DNA from: Cognataquiflexum gelatinilyticum
GTDB lineage: Bacteria; Bacteroidota; Bacteroidia; Cytophagales; Cyclobacteriaceae
Direction of reading: 5' to 3'
Assembly: GCF_024813435.1 (NCBI RefSeq)
Contig: NZ_JANAEZ010000005.1
Coordinates: 124,001-188,000, forward strand
Length of the DNA stretch: 64,000 bases
Part shown: positions 17,672-26,081 of the stretch, in pieces
How positions within the stretch are numbered: position 1 is the first letter of the stretch
Layout of the letters: the number at the start of each line of letters is the position of its first letter
Translations under genes and position numbers: made by a program
Notes under the pieces: model-generated
The model's database searches: none
What the model saw: only the letters and a program-made list of their open reading frames with translations
Told to the model about the DNA's origin: nothing

Positions 17672-19674
17672 AGAAACTGGCGACAATATTGATTCTCCTC
17701 CTTTTCATTGGTGCTAAACGGACTATTGCACAAAGTCTTGATACGATCATTGCCAATCACAATACCGTAACTGATAGCCTAATGCATGCCCTCACTCAAT
17801 CAAAAACAGACACCGGCAAAATTGCTATTATGGTCAGACTGTGCAATCAATATATGTTCAATAAGCCTGATTCCGCTCTTTTCTATGGCTATCAAGCTAT
17901 AAATATTGCCAGAGAAGTTGGGTTCCCAAAAGGAGAAGTTGATGCCATGCAAGCAAGTGCTATTGCATTAAATACACTCGGGAATTTTTCCAAAGCCTTT
18001 CAAATCACTCTGCAGGGCGTCAACCTCGCAAGCAAAATTGGTCAGAAAGAAATGAAAGGAATGCTTCTGCTGGGCCTAGGTCATACATACACCAACATTG
18101 GTGATTATAAAAACGCATCAAAGTATTTTCAACAAGCCTACCTTGTTTTGGATTCGGTGCAAAAATCGGAGGCTCACCCTTTGCCTATGGCAACGCTTGC
18201 GATGTCCTATTTAGGCAACGCTTATTTGGAATTGAATAACATCGATTCAGCAACATTCTATAATCAAATGGCATATGAAAAATCGATTCAACTTGAAACT
18301 AATTGGTTGTCCAATATTACACTGATTAACCAGGCAAGAGTGGAAGAACGAAATGGACATTTTGATCTGGCCAAATCTTACCTGCATCAAAGCACGAAGG
18401 AGGCTACAAGTACATTTTGGTTGTTCCAAGCCAATTTCGATATGGCCCAACTCCATTATCGGTTAGGAGAGAGTGATTCGTCCATTTTCTACGCAACAAA
18501 ATCTTTAGACATAGCCAATGCTAGTGGCATTTATACCAACATCATAGAAGCAAACGAATTTCTTTCCCAAATCCATCGGGAAATAGATTTTGAAAAAGCA
18601 CTAGCATATAGCACCCATGCAATTGCTTACAATGACAGCTTAACACACTTAGCCAACATTACTGACTTCGAAACAATCGCAGGGTTTGATGAACAACAAA
18701 AAGAATTTGAAATTGCTGCCGCAGAAACAGCTTTCAAAAATAGTTTTAGGCAAATTTTGTTGCTGAGTGGCCTCGGAGTGATTATTGTAATTGCTTTGAT
18801 TATTTTCCGTGGCTATAGAAAAGAAAAGCAAGCGGCATATTCACTGCTTCAAAAAAACCAACAAGTTGAATCAGCCTTAAGGCAACTCAAATCCACCCAA
18901 GCCCAACTCATCCAACAGGAAAAACTCGCCTCTCTCGGCCAACTTACCGCCGGTATCGCACACGAGATCAAGAACCCGCTGAATTTTGTCAATAACTTCT
19001 CGGAGGTGTCTATGGAGATAATTGAAGAGACCTTGGAAGAGATGGAGAAGCGAGAGACCAGAGACGAGACACTCATACAGGAAAACCTAGAGGATATCCA
19101 GTCCAACTTGCAGAAAATCCACGAACACGGCAGTCGCGCCAATAGCATTGTGACCTCGATGTTACAACATTCCCGTGGAGGATCAGGGGAAAAAGAACCG
19201 ACTGACCTCAATGCCCTGATCAAGGAATATGTAAACCTGAGTTTTCACGGTATGCGGGCAGGAAAGAATCCGATCGATGTTGAGATAGTCTTGGATTTGG
19301 ACCCCGAAGTAAAGGAAGTATCCATGATCAAAGAAGACTTTACAAGGGTAATCATCAACCTGTGTAACAATGCTTTTGATGCCCTAAAGACTGTAAAGAC
19401 GCTGCATGCTCCGTCTCTAAGAGTACGCACCAAAAAGCAGGGAGATACAATAACCATCGAAGTAGCGGACAATGGCCCCGGCATCCCTGACGACATCAAG
19501 GACAAAATCCTGCAACCCTTCTTCACCACTAAAAAAGGCACCGAAGGTACAGGCTTGGGGCTGAGCATTACGCATGATATCGTAAAGGTCCATGGGGGAG
19601 AATTGAGCATTGAAAGTAAATCCGGGCAAGGAGCTACTTTCATAATTTCACTACCTAAAATCGGTATTCTATGA
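17668..19674 (+). CDS. TPR-type membrane sensor histidine kinase
   Basis: 668 residues. A signal peptide (MKKLATILILLLFIGAKR, cleavage near TIAQS) leads into a periplasmic domain of tetratricopeptide repeats (about residues 45-330, with phrases such as GNAYLELNNIDSATFYN). One membrane helix follows at about residues 360-382, then a short coiled coil and the kinase core with H432 in HEIKNPLNF and the ATP-binding motifs DNGPGIP and KKGTEGTGLGLS. The core is almost the same as in the two flanking kinases, down to long identical DNA stretches. It is coupled to both neighbours by ATGA overlaps. Its partner is probably a free REC protein, since it has no receiver. The signal sensed is unknown. Confidence 0.9.
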   Translation: MKKLATILILLLFIGAKRTIAQSLDTIIANHNTVTDSLMHALTQSKTDTGKIAIMVRLCNQYMFNKPDSALFYGYQAINIAREVGFPKGEVDAMQASAIALNTLGNFSKAFQITLQGVNLASKIGQKEMKGMLLLGLGHTYTNIGDYKNASKYFQQAYLVLDSVQKSEAHPLPMATLAMSYLGNAYLELNNIDSATFYNQMAYEKSIQLETNWLSNITLINQARVEERNGHFDLAKSYLHQSTKEATSTFWLFQANFDMAQLHYRLGESDSSIFYATKSLDIANASGIYTNIIEANEFLSQIHREIDFEKALAYSTHAIAYNDSLTHLANITDFETIAGFDEQQKEFEIAAAETAFKNSFRQILLLSGLGVIIVIALIIFRGYRKEKQAAYSLLQKNQQVESALRQLKSTQAQLIQQEKLASLGQLTAGIAHEIKNPLNFVNNFSEVSMEIIEETLEEMEKRETRDETLIQENLEDIQSNLQKIHEHGSRANSIVTSMLQHSRGGSGEKEPTDLNALIKEYVNLSFHGMRAGKNPIDVEIVLDLDPEVKEVSMIKEDFTRVIINLCNNAFDALKTVKTLHAPSLRVRTKKQGDTITIEVADNGPGIPDDIKDKILQPFFTTKKGTEGTGLGLSITHDIVKVHGGELSIESKSGQGATFIISLPKIGIL

Positions 19675-21815
19675 AAAGACTTTTGATTTTTCTTTTGGTT
19701 ATTTATGCCTTTTCTTTTAACAGTTTTGCCCAACAAGAGGTGATTGTGTTATCGGCTGATATGTTTAAGTCTCATCAAAGGATTTTTTTAGCGCCATTGG
19801 ATGGCTGGATTTTCAGACAAGGAAATGACCCCAAATGGGCAGATCTGGACTTGGATTCCAATGGATGGGAAACTATGAATCCCACAGCTCTAAACCCAAA
19901 GATGGAAGATGAAAATGGAAGGTTGGAAGGCTGGTTTCGGATCATATTAAAATTAGATGACTCTTTGAAAGACACTCCGTTTTATTTGAGCAGGAGTCTT
20001 TGGGCAGCCACAGATGTCTATCTTGATGGGAAGCTCATTCATTCTTTCGGAAATACTGGAGATCCCTATCAGGCTTTCAATCCCATCCTCAAATATCCGG
20101 TTCCTATTGATCTTGAGGCTGGGAAGGAATATCTGCTGGCCATCCATTTTGTGGATTACGAATCTACTTTTACCCAGCGGGAAATCAGACTGACCCCACA
20201 GAATCTCCAGCCCTTTATCAACCTAACCGGCCCTGATTATACTACGTGGGTCAGCAGGGATTACAAGCATACCCACATCTATGTGACCCTTTGCCTTGGG
20301 GTTTCTTTCTTATTGTTTTTCCTGTATTGGTTTCTTTTGTACCTCAATCCCGATCAGACCTTGTTCCGCATCATTGCTTGGTACACGACGGTCGTTTTGA
20401 TTGGAGCAATTGTTTTTTTCGGCAACACGTTTTTTGAAATCTCCTACAGTTTAGAAAAGCTCAGGTTTATACTTTTTATCACTTTCCAAGCCATCATGAC
20501 CCTTTTTGGGCTCTTTATCTTGGAGTGGGTTCTTACTCAAAAAATATCGAGGCTGTCCTGGGCTTTACTTGCGGTATTGCTTATCATGAATATCCCGGCG
20601 CATATTTTTTCTATTTCCCAACCATTCGCCATAGCTTTTGTCTTCATGCTCCTGCACTTTGGGAAAAAGCTATACGCTCATAGACTTGAAATAAAGGGAG
20701 CAAAATGGACAATTGTAGCGGCAGTCGTCATACCAACCGTGGCAATTATTGTCCAAATCATTCTGCATAAATATTCGCTGGATCTGTACAATGAATATGA
20801 CAAACTGATTCTTTCACTGCATATTTTAACTCCGCCTTTATTTTATCTGGCCTACATCTCAGTCAGATTCAAGGAAACCCTTTCAGCTGTCCAAATTGAA
20901 AGTCAAAAGCTCCTGCAAGTCACCGAAGAAAAGCGAGAAATTTTAGCCAATCAAAATATACTGCTGGAAGCTCAGGTAACCGAAAGAACCAAGGAATTAA
21001 AAAACTCTTTGGAAAATCTCAAAGCCACCCAAGCCCAACTCATCCAACAGGAAAAACTCGCCTCTCTCGGCCAACTTACCGCAGGAATCGCGCATGAGAT
21101 CAAGAACCCGCTGAATTTTGTCAATAACTTCTCGGAGGTGTCTATTGAGATAATTGGCGAGACCTTGGAAGAGATGGAGAAGCGAGAGACCAGAGACGAG
21201 ACAATCATCCTAGAAAACCTTGAGGATATCCAGTCCAACTTGCAGAAAATCCACGAACACGGCAGTCGCGCCAATAGTATCGTGACCTCGATGTTACAAC
21301 ATTCCCGTGGAGGATCAGGGGAAAAAGAACCAACTGACCTCAATGCCCTCATCAAAGAATATGTTAACCTGAGTTTTCACGGTATGCGGGCAGGAAAGAA
21401 TCCGATCGATGTGGAGATAGTCTTGGATTTGGACCCTGAAGTAAAGGAAGTAGCCCTGATCAAAGAGGACTTTACAAGGGTAATCATCAACCTGTGTAAC
21501 AATGCTTTTGACGCAATGAGGACCGTAACGACGCAGCATGCAGCGTCTCTAAGTGTAAACACCAAAAAGCAGGGAGATACAATAACCATCGAAGTGGCGG
21601 ACAATGGCCCCGGCATCCCCGACGACATCAAAGACAAAATCCTGCAGCCTTTTTTCACCACCAAAAAAGGTACCGAAGGAACCGGACTTGGGCTGAGCAT
21701 TACACATGATATCGTGAAGGTGCATGGCGGAGAGATAAAGGTCGAATCCGAAATAGGGAAAGGCACTACGTTTACAATACTGTTGAATCACAAACCATCA
21801 CCCCAAAGCATATGA
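19671..21815 (+). CDS. 7TMR-DISM-type sensor histidine kinase
   Basis: 714 residues. A signal peptide (MKRLLIFLLVIYAFSFNSF, then AQQ) is followed by a beta-rich periplasmic domain (residues 25-185, with the jelly-roll-like phrases GWFRIILKL and DVYLDGKLIHSFG). Seven hydrophobic helices at about residues 200-410 follow. This is the layout of 7TMR-DISM receptors, which usually sense carbohydrates or other small molecules. A coiled coil (LEAQVTERTKELKNSL) connects to the kinase core with H475 (HEIKNPLNF) and the ATP-binding motifs DNGPGIP and KKGTEGTGLGLS. Its start overlaps the stop of the upstream kinase and its own stop overlaps the next start (21812). Confidence 0.88.
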   Translation: MKRLLIFLLVIYAFSFNSFAQQEVIVLSADMFKSHQRIFLAPLDGWIFRQGNDPKWADLDLDSNGWETMNPTALNPKMEDENGRLEGWFRIILKLDDSLKDTPFYLSRSLWAATDVYLDGKLIHSFGNTGDPYQAFNPILKYPVPIDLEAGKEYLLAIHFVDYESTFTQREIRLTPQNLQPFINLTGPDYTTWVSRDYKHTHIYVTLCLGVSFLLFFLYWFLLYLNPDQTLFRIIAWYTTVVLIGAIVFFGNTFFEISYSLEKLRFILFITFQAIMTLFGLFILEWVLTQKISRLSWALLAVLLIMNIPAHIFSISQPFAIAFVFMLLHFGKKLYAHRLEIKGAKWTIVAAVVIPTVAIIVQIILHKYSLDLYNEYDKLILSLHILTPPLFYLAYISVRFKETLSAVQIESQKLLQVTEEKREILANQNILLEAQVTERTKELKNSLENLKATQAQLIQQEKLASLGQLTAGIAHEIKNPLNFVNNFSEVSIEIIGETLEEMEKRETRDETIILENLEDIQSNLQKIHEHGSRANSIVTSMLQHSRGGSGEKEPTDLNALIKEYVNLSFHGMRAGKNPIDVEIVLDLDPEVKEVALIKEDFTRVIINLCNNAFDAMRTVTTQHAASLSVNTKKQGDTITIEVADNGPGIPDDIKDKILQPFFTTKKGTEGTGLGLSITHDIVKVHGGEIKVESEIGKGTTFTILLNHKPSPQSI

Positions 21816-24800
21816 AACCCAAGACAGGATTTTCGCACCCCATTTTTTATCTGTTATTTATTCTATTGGTAGTGGCCATCTCCTGTACCAACAAAACCGA
21901 CACTCCTTTTCCGGAAAATGGGTCAGGATATGAAATCCCAAAAGCTGTTCCCTTCCAAATGCCGGAAGGAAAACCCATCCAATGGAAAACCTATCCGGAG
22001 GACAGTATTCCCAAGGCTGTCAAAATTGCCTTTGATGTAGAAAAACTCCCCTCAAAGCCCTTTACCATAAATGAGTTTAAACCGCTCAAAAATCCCATCA
22101 CTTCTACTTCTTTTGATTGGGATAAGCTTGAATCCATACCTTTTAAAGCCGATTCTATTGATAAGTTTCCTGTCAAAGTCCGGAAATTCATCTTACCTAA
22201 TCCAGTTGTGACTTCTGCGGCCCTGCCTTCAGTATGGACGGGAGGAACATCTGCCATTGTGAGATTGGGTCAAGCTGAAGGTTTGTTGGGAAATAAAGTT
22301 TACTCCCTGCAGACTGATAATTTTGGGAGCGTCTGGATTGGAACAGAACGGGGATTGCACAAATACAATGGTTCTGAGTTTTTGACTTATAATTTCTTTG
22401 GAAAAAATGAAAACGGCTCCATTGAAATAATCTCCGATCTGATATTGGATAAAGAAGGTAGGTTGATTATTTCAGGTTTAGTTACCGGGGTTTATCGATT
22501 GGATATTACGTTGGGTATCTTAGAGCATTTTGCTTACGAAAAAGGGTTTGTACGGATGGAATTAGACCATCAGGGAATTTTGTGGGGGACAAATAATGGC
22601 TTGTTCTTCCTAGATATGGAAAACAGGCTGATTTCTGAGGTCGACCTTCACCGGACCAATCCCAATATGAATATTGCTTTTGGAGTCAAAGAGGACAGTC
22701 AAAAAAATATTTGGATAGGTTTGGGACAAAAAATCGGAGTACTTGATCCCGAACGAAAAGCCATCCGGTTTATCGGAGAACCTGAAGGCCTTGTTGTGAG
22801 GACTGCCTATAACTTTACAGAGGACAAATCCGGGAATGTCTGGATCACCGCGTTTTCAACTGATGCTTTCAGTGTTTCCCTGCAAAACAGCAAGATCAAT
22901 CATTTGGGAGCTGCTCAGGGATATTTTGGACGGACCACAGATGTATTTGAGGATAAAATGGATAGGCTTTGGCTGATATCCAACGATACCGTTACGGTGT
23001 ATGACCCGGTTTCGTCCAAAATTAAGAAAATCCTGACAGGTTCACCGATCCGGGTGGTGGGTTTTCCCTCTTCCTCCATGATGGGCAAAGGTGGTGAAAT
23101 ATGGATAGGTACAGACAAGGATGGCATTCTCTTGATTGATCCAAAGGGAATGATGGCGGAAAATTTTTCAACCAATAATGGCTTGGAAAGCAATGATGTC
23201 TGGGGAATCGATGAAGATTCCCAAGGAAGAATCTGGATGGCGACTTACAGAGGCATCAACATTTATGACCCGGAAAAAGAAAAACTTTCACTTTTGAAAC
23301 TTCCTAGTGAATTGAGCGGAAATGATTTTCGCCAATTGATTGCGATCGGGGAAGATAAATTTCTTGCTGGTATTATGGGTGGGTTTGCCATCATAGATGT
23401 CCAGGCGAAATCCATCACCCATTACAATACCGTTCAAAAAGGCCTTGTAAACGCTGTATTTAATGGCATACAAACTGCAGATGGTAAGTTTTGGATGGGA
23501 ACAGGAAACGGATTGTTGGTTTTTGATCCTTCTTCAAATTCCTTCCAAAAATTGGACAAATCAAATGGACTAGTATCCAACACCTCCTTTGTCGTCATCA
23601 ATGACCGGAAAGGAAAGATCTGGGTTTGTTCAGATGCGGGGATCAACATCATCGATCCCAAAACCAATACCAATGTGACCTTACAAAAAAAGGAGGGATT
23701 GCTAAGTAATTATAACTCCATGGTTTTTGAGTCTGCATCCGGAGAAGTTATTGTCGGAGGGGATGAGGGCTTCTCGATCTTTAGTTTGGATGAAACTTCC
23801 ATCACCCACGTTTCGGCCAAAAACGGCCTGATGCCACCGGCACTATATGACCTGACTGAAGTAAACGGAAAGATCCATGTCGGTTCTGAAAACGGGATAA
23901 TCGTAGTCGATCGGCCGACACCCAACAATCCCGATCAGGTTTGGCATTTTTCCAATTATGGCAAATCTTCAGGGATTCCATACAATGATTACAACCAGTC
24001 CACTGCATTTCCAACCAAAAAAGGTCCGGTTTTTTGGGGAGCTTCACCGATCATGACTGTGGTGCATCAGGACCCCATCATGGACAGCCTTGCCCCTGTG
24101 GTAAAAATCAAAGGGATGAATATCATGGATCAAAACCCGGTATTCATGCATACTTCTTTTCTAAAAAACAGCCTTTCTGAGGGAGATACGCTTTGGAACA
24201 GTGATTTTTCAAAAGGATTTACAAAAGACAATTTTCCTAAAGATTCCAGTTATCTTGCCCAAAACAACATCCAATGGGATAGCATTAGCCCGGGTTTTCA
24301 GATGCCTGTAAATCTCAAACTTCCCTACGACCAAAATTCCTTCAATTTCAGTTTTGTCAACCAATCTGTTTTGGGAAGGGATAAAATTGTGTACAGGTAC
24401 ATTTTAGAAGGGGCAGACCAAGCATGGTCAAACGTCAGTCCCAAAGCAAACTCCCGGATTTATTATAACCTTACCCCGGGAGATTACACATTCAAGGTGG
24501 CCACCCGGGGATTCAATGGTATTTGGAGTGAACCTGCCACTTTGGATTTTGAAATCCTCCCTCCATGGTGGCAGACTTGGTGGGCATATTTGCTTTTTGC
24601 CTCGCTCTTTGGAGGTATGACTTATGGAATTGTCCATGTAAGATCACAGTATCTGAAAAAGGAGAACAGGATTTTGGAAGAAAAAGTAATGCACCGGACT
24701 TCGCAACTCAATAAATCCATAGATGAACTCAAAGCCACCCAATCCCAACTTATCCAATCTGAAAAAATGGCTTCCTTGGGTGAACTCACAGCCGGTATCG

Positions 24801-25561
24801 CCCACGAAATCCAAAACCCACTGAATTTTGTCAATAACTTCTCTGAGTTGAGTGTGGAGTTAGCTGATGAATTGAAGGAGGAATTGTCAAAAATCACTTT
24901 GGAATTAGGTCAAAAAAAGGAGTTGGAATCTATAGCGAACGACATCATCCAAAACCAACAAAAAATCCACCACCACGGCAAGCGGGCAGATGCAATTGTA
25001 AAGGGAATGTTGGCACATAGCCGAAACAACTCAAGCCAAAAGGAACCCACAGATATCAATGCCTTGGCGGATGAATACTTGCGATTGTCTTACCACGGAT
25101 TAAGGGCCAAGGATAAAAGCTTCAATGCCGACTTCAAGACAGATTTTGACTTAAGCCTTCCAAAAGTAAATGCGGTTCCACAGGACTTGGGCAGGGTATT
25201 ATTGAATCTGATCAACAATGCATTTTATGCAGTAAGTGAAAGGGCAAAACAGCACAATGAAGGATACAGACCAACAGTCGTGGTAAAAACCATCAACCTT
25301 GGTGATAAGGTGGAGATTAAAGTAATTGATAATGGAAATGGGATTCCCGAACATGTCAAGGATAAAATATTCCAGCCCTTTTTTACCACCAAGCCCACAG
25401 GACAGGGGACAGGATTGGGACTATCGTTATCTTACGACATTGTGAAGGCTCATGGTGGGGAATTGAAAGTAGAAACAAAACATACCTCTTTCAGCACGGA
25501 TGCTAAAGAGATTGGCGGAAGGGGAGAAGGCACAGAATTTAGAATAATATTACCATGTTGA
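21812..25561 (+). CDS. beta-propeller (Reg_prop/Y_Y_Y) lipoprotein sensor histidine kinase
   Basis: 1249 residues. The N-terminus has a lipobox (VVAISC, Cys about residue 28). A large periplasmic region is made of two-component propeller repeats, seen as recurring WIGT, IWMATYRGI and FWMGTGNGLL phrases with N-x-x-S/G loops. A Y_Y_Y domain (YRYILEGADQAWSN...PGDYTFKVATRG) comes next, then a membrane helix (WWAYLLFASLFGG). The kinase core has H998 in HEIQNPLNF and the FFTTKPTGQGTGLGLS motif, the second core type of this island. Classical hybrid relatives (HTCS) carry REC and AraC domains after the kinase. Here the protein ends after the ATPase domain. It is the last of four overlapping kinase genes. 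Confidence 0.9.
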   Translation: MKPKTGFSHPIFYLLFILLVVAISCTNKTDTPFPENGSGYEIPKAVPFQMPEGKPIQWKTYPEDSIPKAVKIAFDVEKLPSKPFTINEFKPLKNPITSTSFDWDKLESIPFKADSIDKFPVKVRKFILPNPVVTSAALPSVWTGGTSAIVRLGQAEGLLGNKVYSLQTDNFGSVWIGTERGLHKYNGSEFLTYNFFGKNENGSIEIISDLILDKEGRLIISGLVTGVYRLDITLGILEHFAYEKGFVRMELDHQGILWGTNNGLFFLDMENRLISEVDLHRTNPNMNIAFGVKEDSQKNIWIGLGQKIGVLDPERKAIRFIGEPEGLVVRTAYNFTEDKSGNVWITAFSTDAFSVSLQNSKINHLGAAQGYFGRTTDVFEDKMDRLWLISNDTVTVYDPVSSKIKKILTGSPIRVVGFPSSSMMGKGGEIWIGTDKDGILLIDPKGMMAENFSTNNGLESNDVWGIDEDSQGRIWMATYRGINIYDPEKEKLSLLKLPSELSGNDFRQLIAIGEDKFLAGIMGGFAIIDVQAKSITHYNTVQKGLVNAVFNGIQTADGKFWMGTGNGLLVFDPSSNSFQKLDKSNGLVSNTSFVVINDRKGKIWVCSDAGINIIDPKTNTNVTLQKKEGLLSNYNSMVFESASGEVIVGGDEGFSIFSLDETSITHVSAKNGLMPPALYDLTEVNGKIHVGSENGIIVVDRPTPNNPDQVWHFSNYGKSSGIPYNDYNQSTAFPTKKGPVFWGASPIMTVVHQDPIMDSLAPVVKIKGMNIMDQNPVFMHTSFLKNSLSEGDTLWNSDFSKGFTKDNFPKDSSYLAQNNIQWDSISPGFQMPVNLKLPYDQNSFNFSFVNQSVLGRDKIVYRYILEGADQAWSNVSPKANSRIYYNLTPGDYTFKVATRGFNGIWSEPATLDFEILPPWWQTWWAYLLFASLFGGMTYGIVHVRSQYLKKENRILEEKVMHRTSQLNKSIDELKATQSQLIQSEKMASLGELTAGIAHEIQNPLNFVNNFSELSVELADELKEELSKITLELGQKKELESIANDIIQNQQKIHHHGKRADAIVKGMLAHSRNNSSQKEPTDINALADEYLRLSYHGLRAKDKSFNADFKTDFDLSLPKVNAVPQDLGRVLLNLINNAFYAVSERAKQHNEGYRPTVVVKTINLGDKVEIKVIDNGNGIPEHVKDKIFQPFFTTKPTGQGTGLGLSLSYDIVKAHGGELKVETKHTSFSTDAKEIGGRGEGTEFRIILPC

Positions 25562-25617
25562 AGGTTTCTATATCTGGTAAGCCAATAAATCTAATTGCTT
25601 TGGATAGGTGCTATTTC

Positions 25618-25665
25618 AAAAAAAATCCTAAACCGGGTATCAATCAGATACCTTGCTTAGGATTT
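25618..25665 (-). terminator. terminator of the minus-strand 85-residue gene
   Basis: A two-part hairpin: outer stem AAATCCTAA (25623-25631) with TTAGGATTT (25657-25665), and inner stem GGTATC (25636-25641) with GATACC (25647-25652) closing a five-base loop. On the minus strand it is followed by eight T residues (A-run 25618-25625). It may also stop transcription leaving the kinase operon. Confidence 0.8.
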
Positions 25666-25694
25666 GCAAAGATTAATACCTTTACTATCAATGA

Positions 25695-25952
25695 TTACCT
25701 TCTTGTCCGGGCTGGGTCAACTCTGGTCCTTGCAGGATCTACAGCACGGGTTCTCGCGGGATCCACTATCTGTTGAGCCAGGTTTTCATTGATCTGATCC
25801 AGACTATCAGAAGACCCTTGTCCATCTTCATCAGAAGGCAATAGATTATCCTGATCATCAGTGTTGGAATCTGCCAATTCAAAGCTTGACTCTAATTCAA
25901 AAGTAAAAAATATGAACCCGTTGTTTTCAAAATTGATAAAGTGCTTTTTCAT
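25695..25952 (-). CDS. 85-residue protein with three C-terminal VDPARTR repeats
   Basis: The ATG at 25950-25952 gives an 85-residue protein (a TTG further upstream is in frame but less likely). It has no signal peptide. Residues 1-28 are aromatic-rich (KKHFINFENNGFIFFTFELE), residues 29-60 are acidic and Ser-rich (SNTDDQDNLLPSDEDGQGSS), and the end is VDPARTR-A-VDPARTR-VDPARTR-R. The three repeats use different synonymous codons at almost every position, including CGN and AGR arginine codons, so the peptide sequence and not the DNA has been kept. That makes this a real gene. It has its own promoter and terminator and is convergent with one kinase and divergent from the next. The function is unknown. 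A repeated-core precursor peptide or a protein-binding tail are both possible. Confidence 0.7.
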   Translation of the reverse strand: MKKHFINFENNGFIFFTFELESSFELADSNTDDQDNLLPSDEDGQGSSDSLDQINENLAQQIVDPARTRAVDPARTRVDPARTRR

Positions 25953-25984
25953 GATTTTAAATTTAAAATGCAAATTTTATATAT

Positions 25985-26015
25985 TAAAGGTAGTTTTTTA
26001 TGTTAAAAAACCAAA
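25985..26015 (-). promoter_or_regulatory. Bacteroidota-type promoter of the 85-residue gene
   Basis: On the minus strand, TTTG (complement of 26012-26015) is followed after 19 bases by TACCTTTA (complement of 25985-25992), one mismatch from TAnnTTTG. The start of transcription would fall near 25978, giving a leader of about 25 bases before the ATG at 25952. Confidence 0.55.
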
Positions 26016-26081
26016 TTTTAATACATTGAAAATGTGTGCCATGAATTACCAACAATCAAAACCTTAATTTGTAAAATATAT

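Noticed and set aside
25555..25776. Plus-strand frame of 73 codons with repeated (R/L)AGST.
   Set aside because: It is the reverse reading of the VDPARTR repeats. Only four residues per unit are conserved in this frame versus seven in the minus frame, and the promoter and terminator are on the minus strand.
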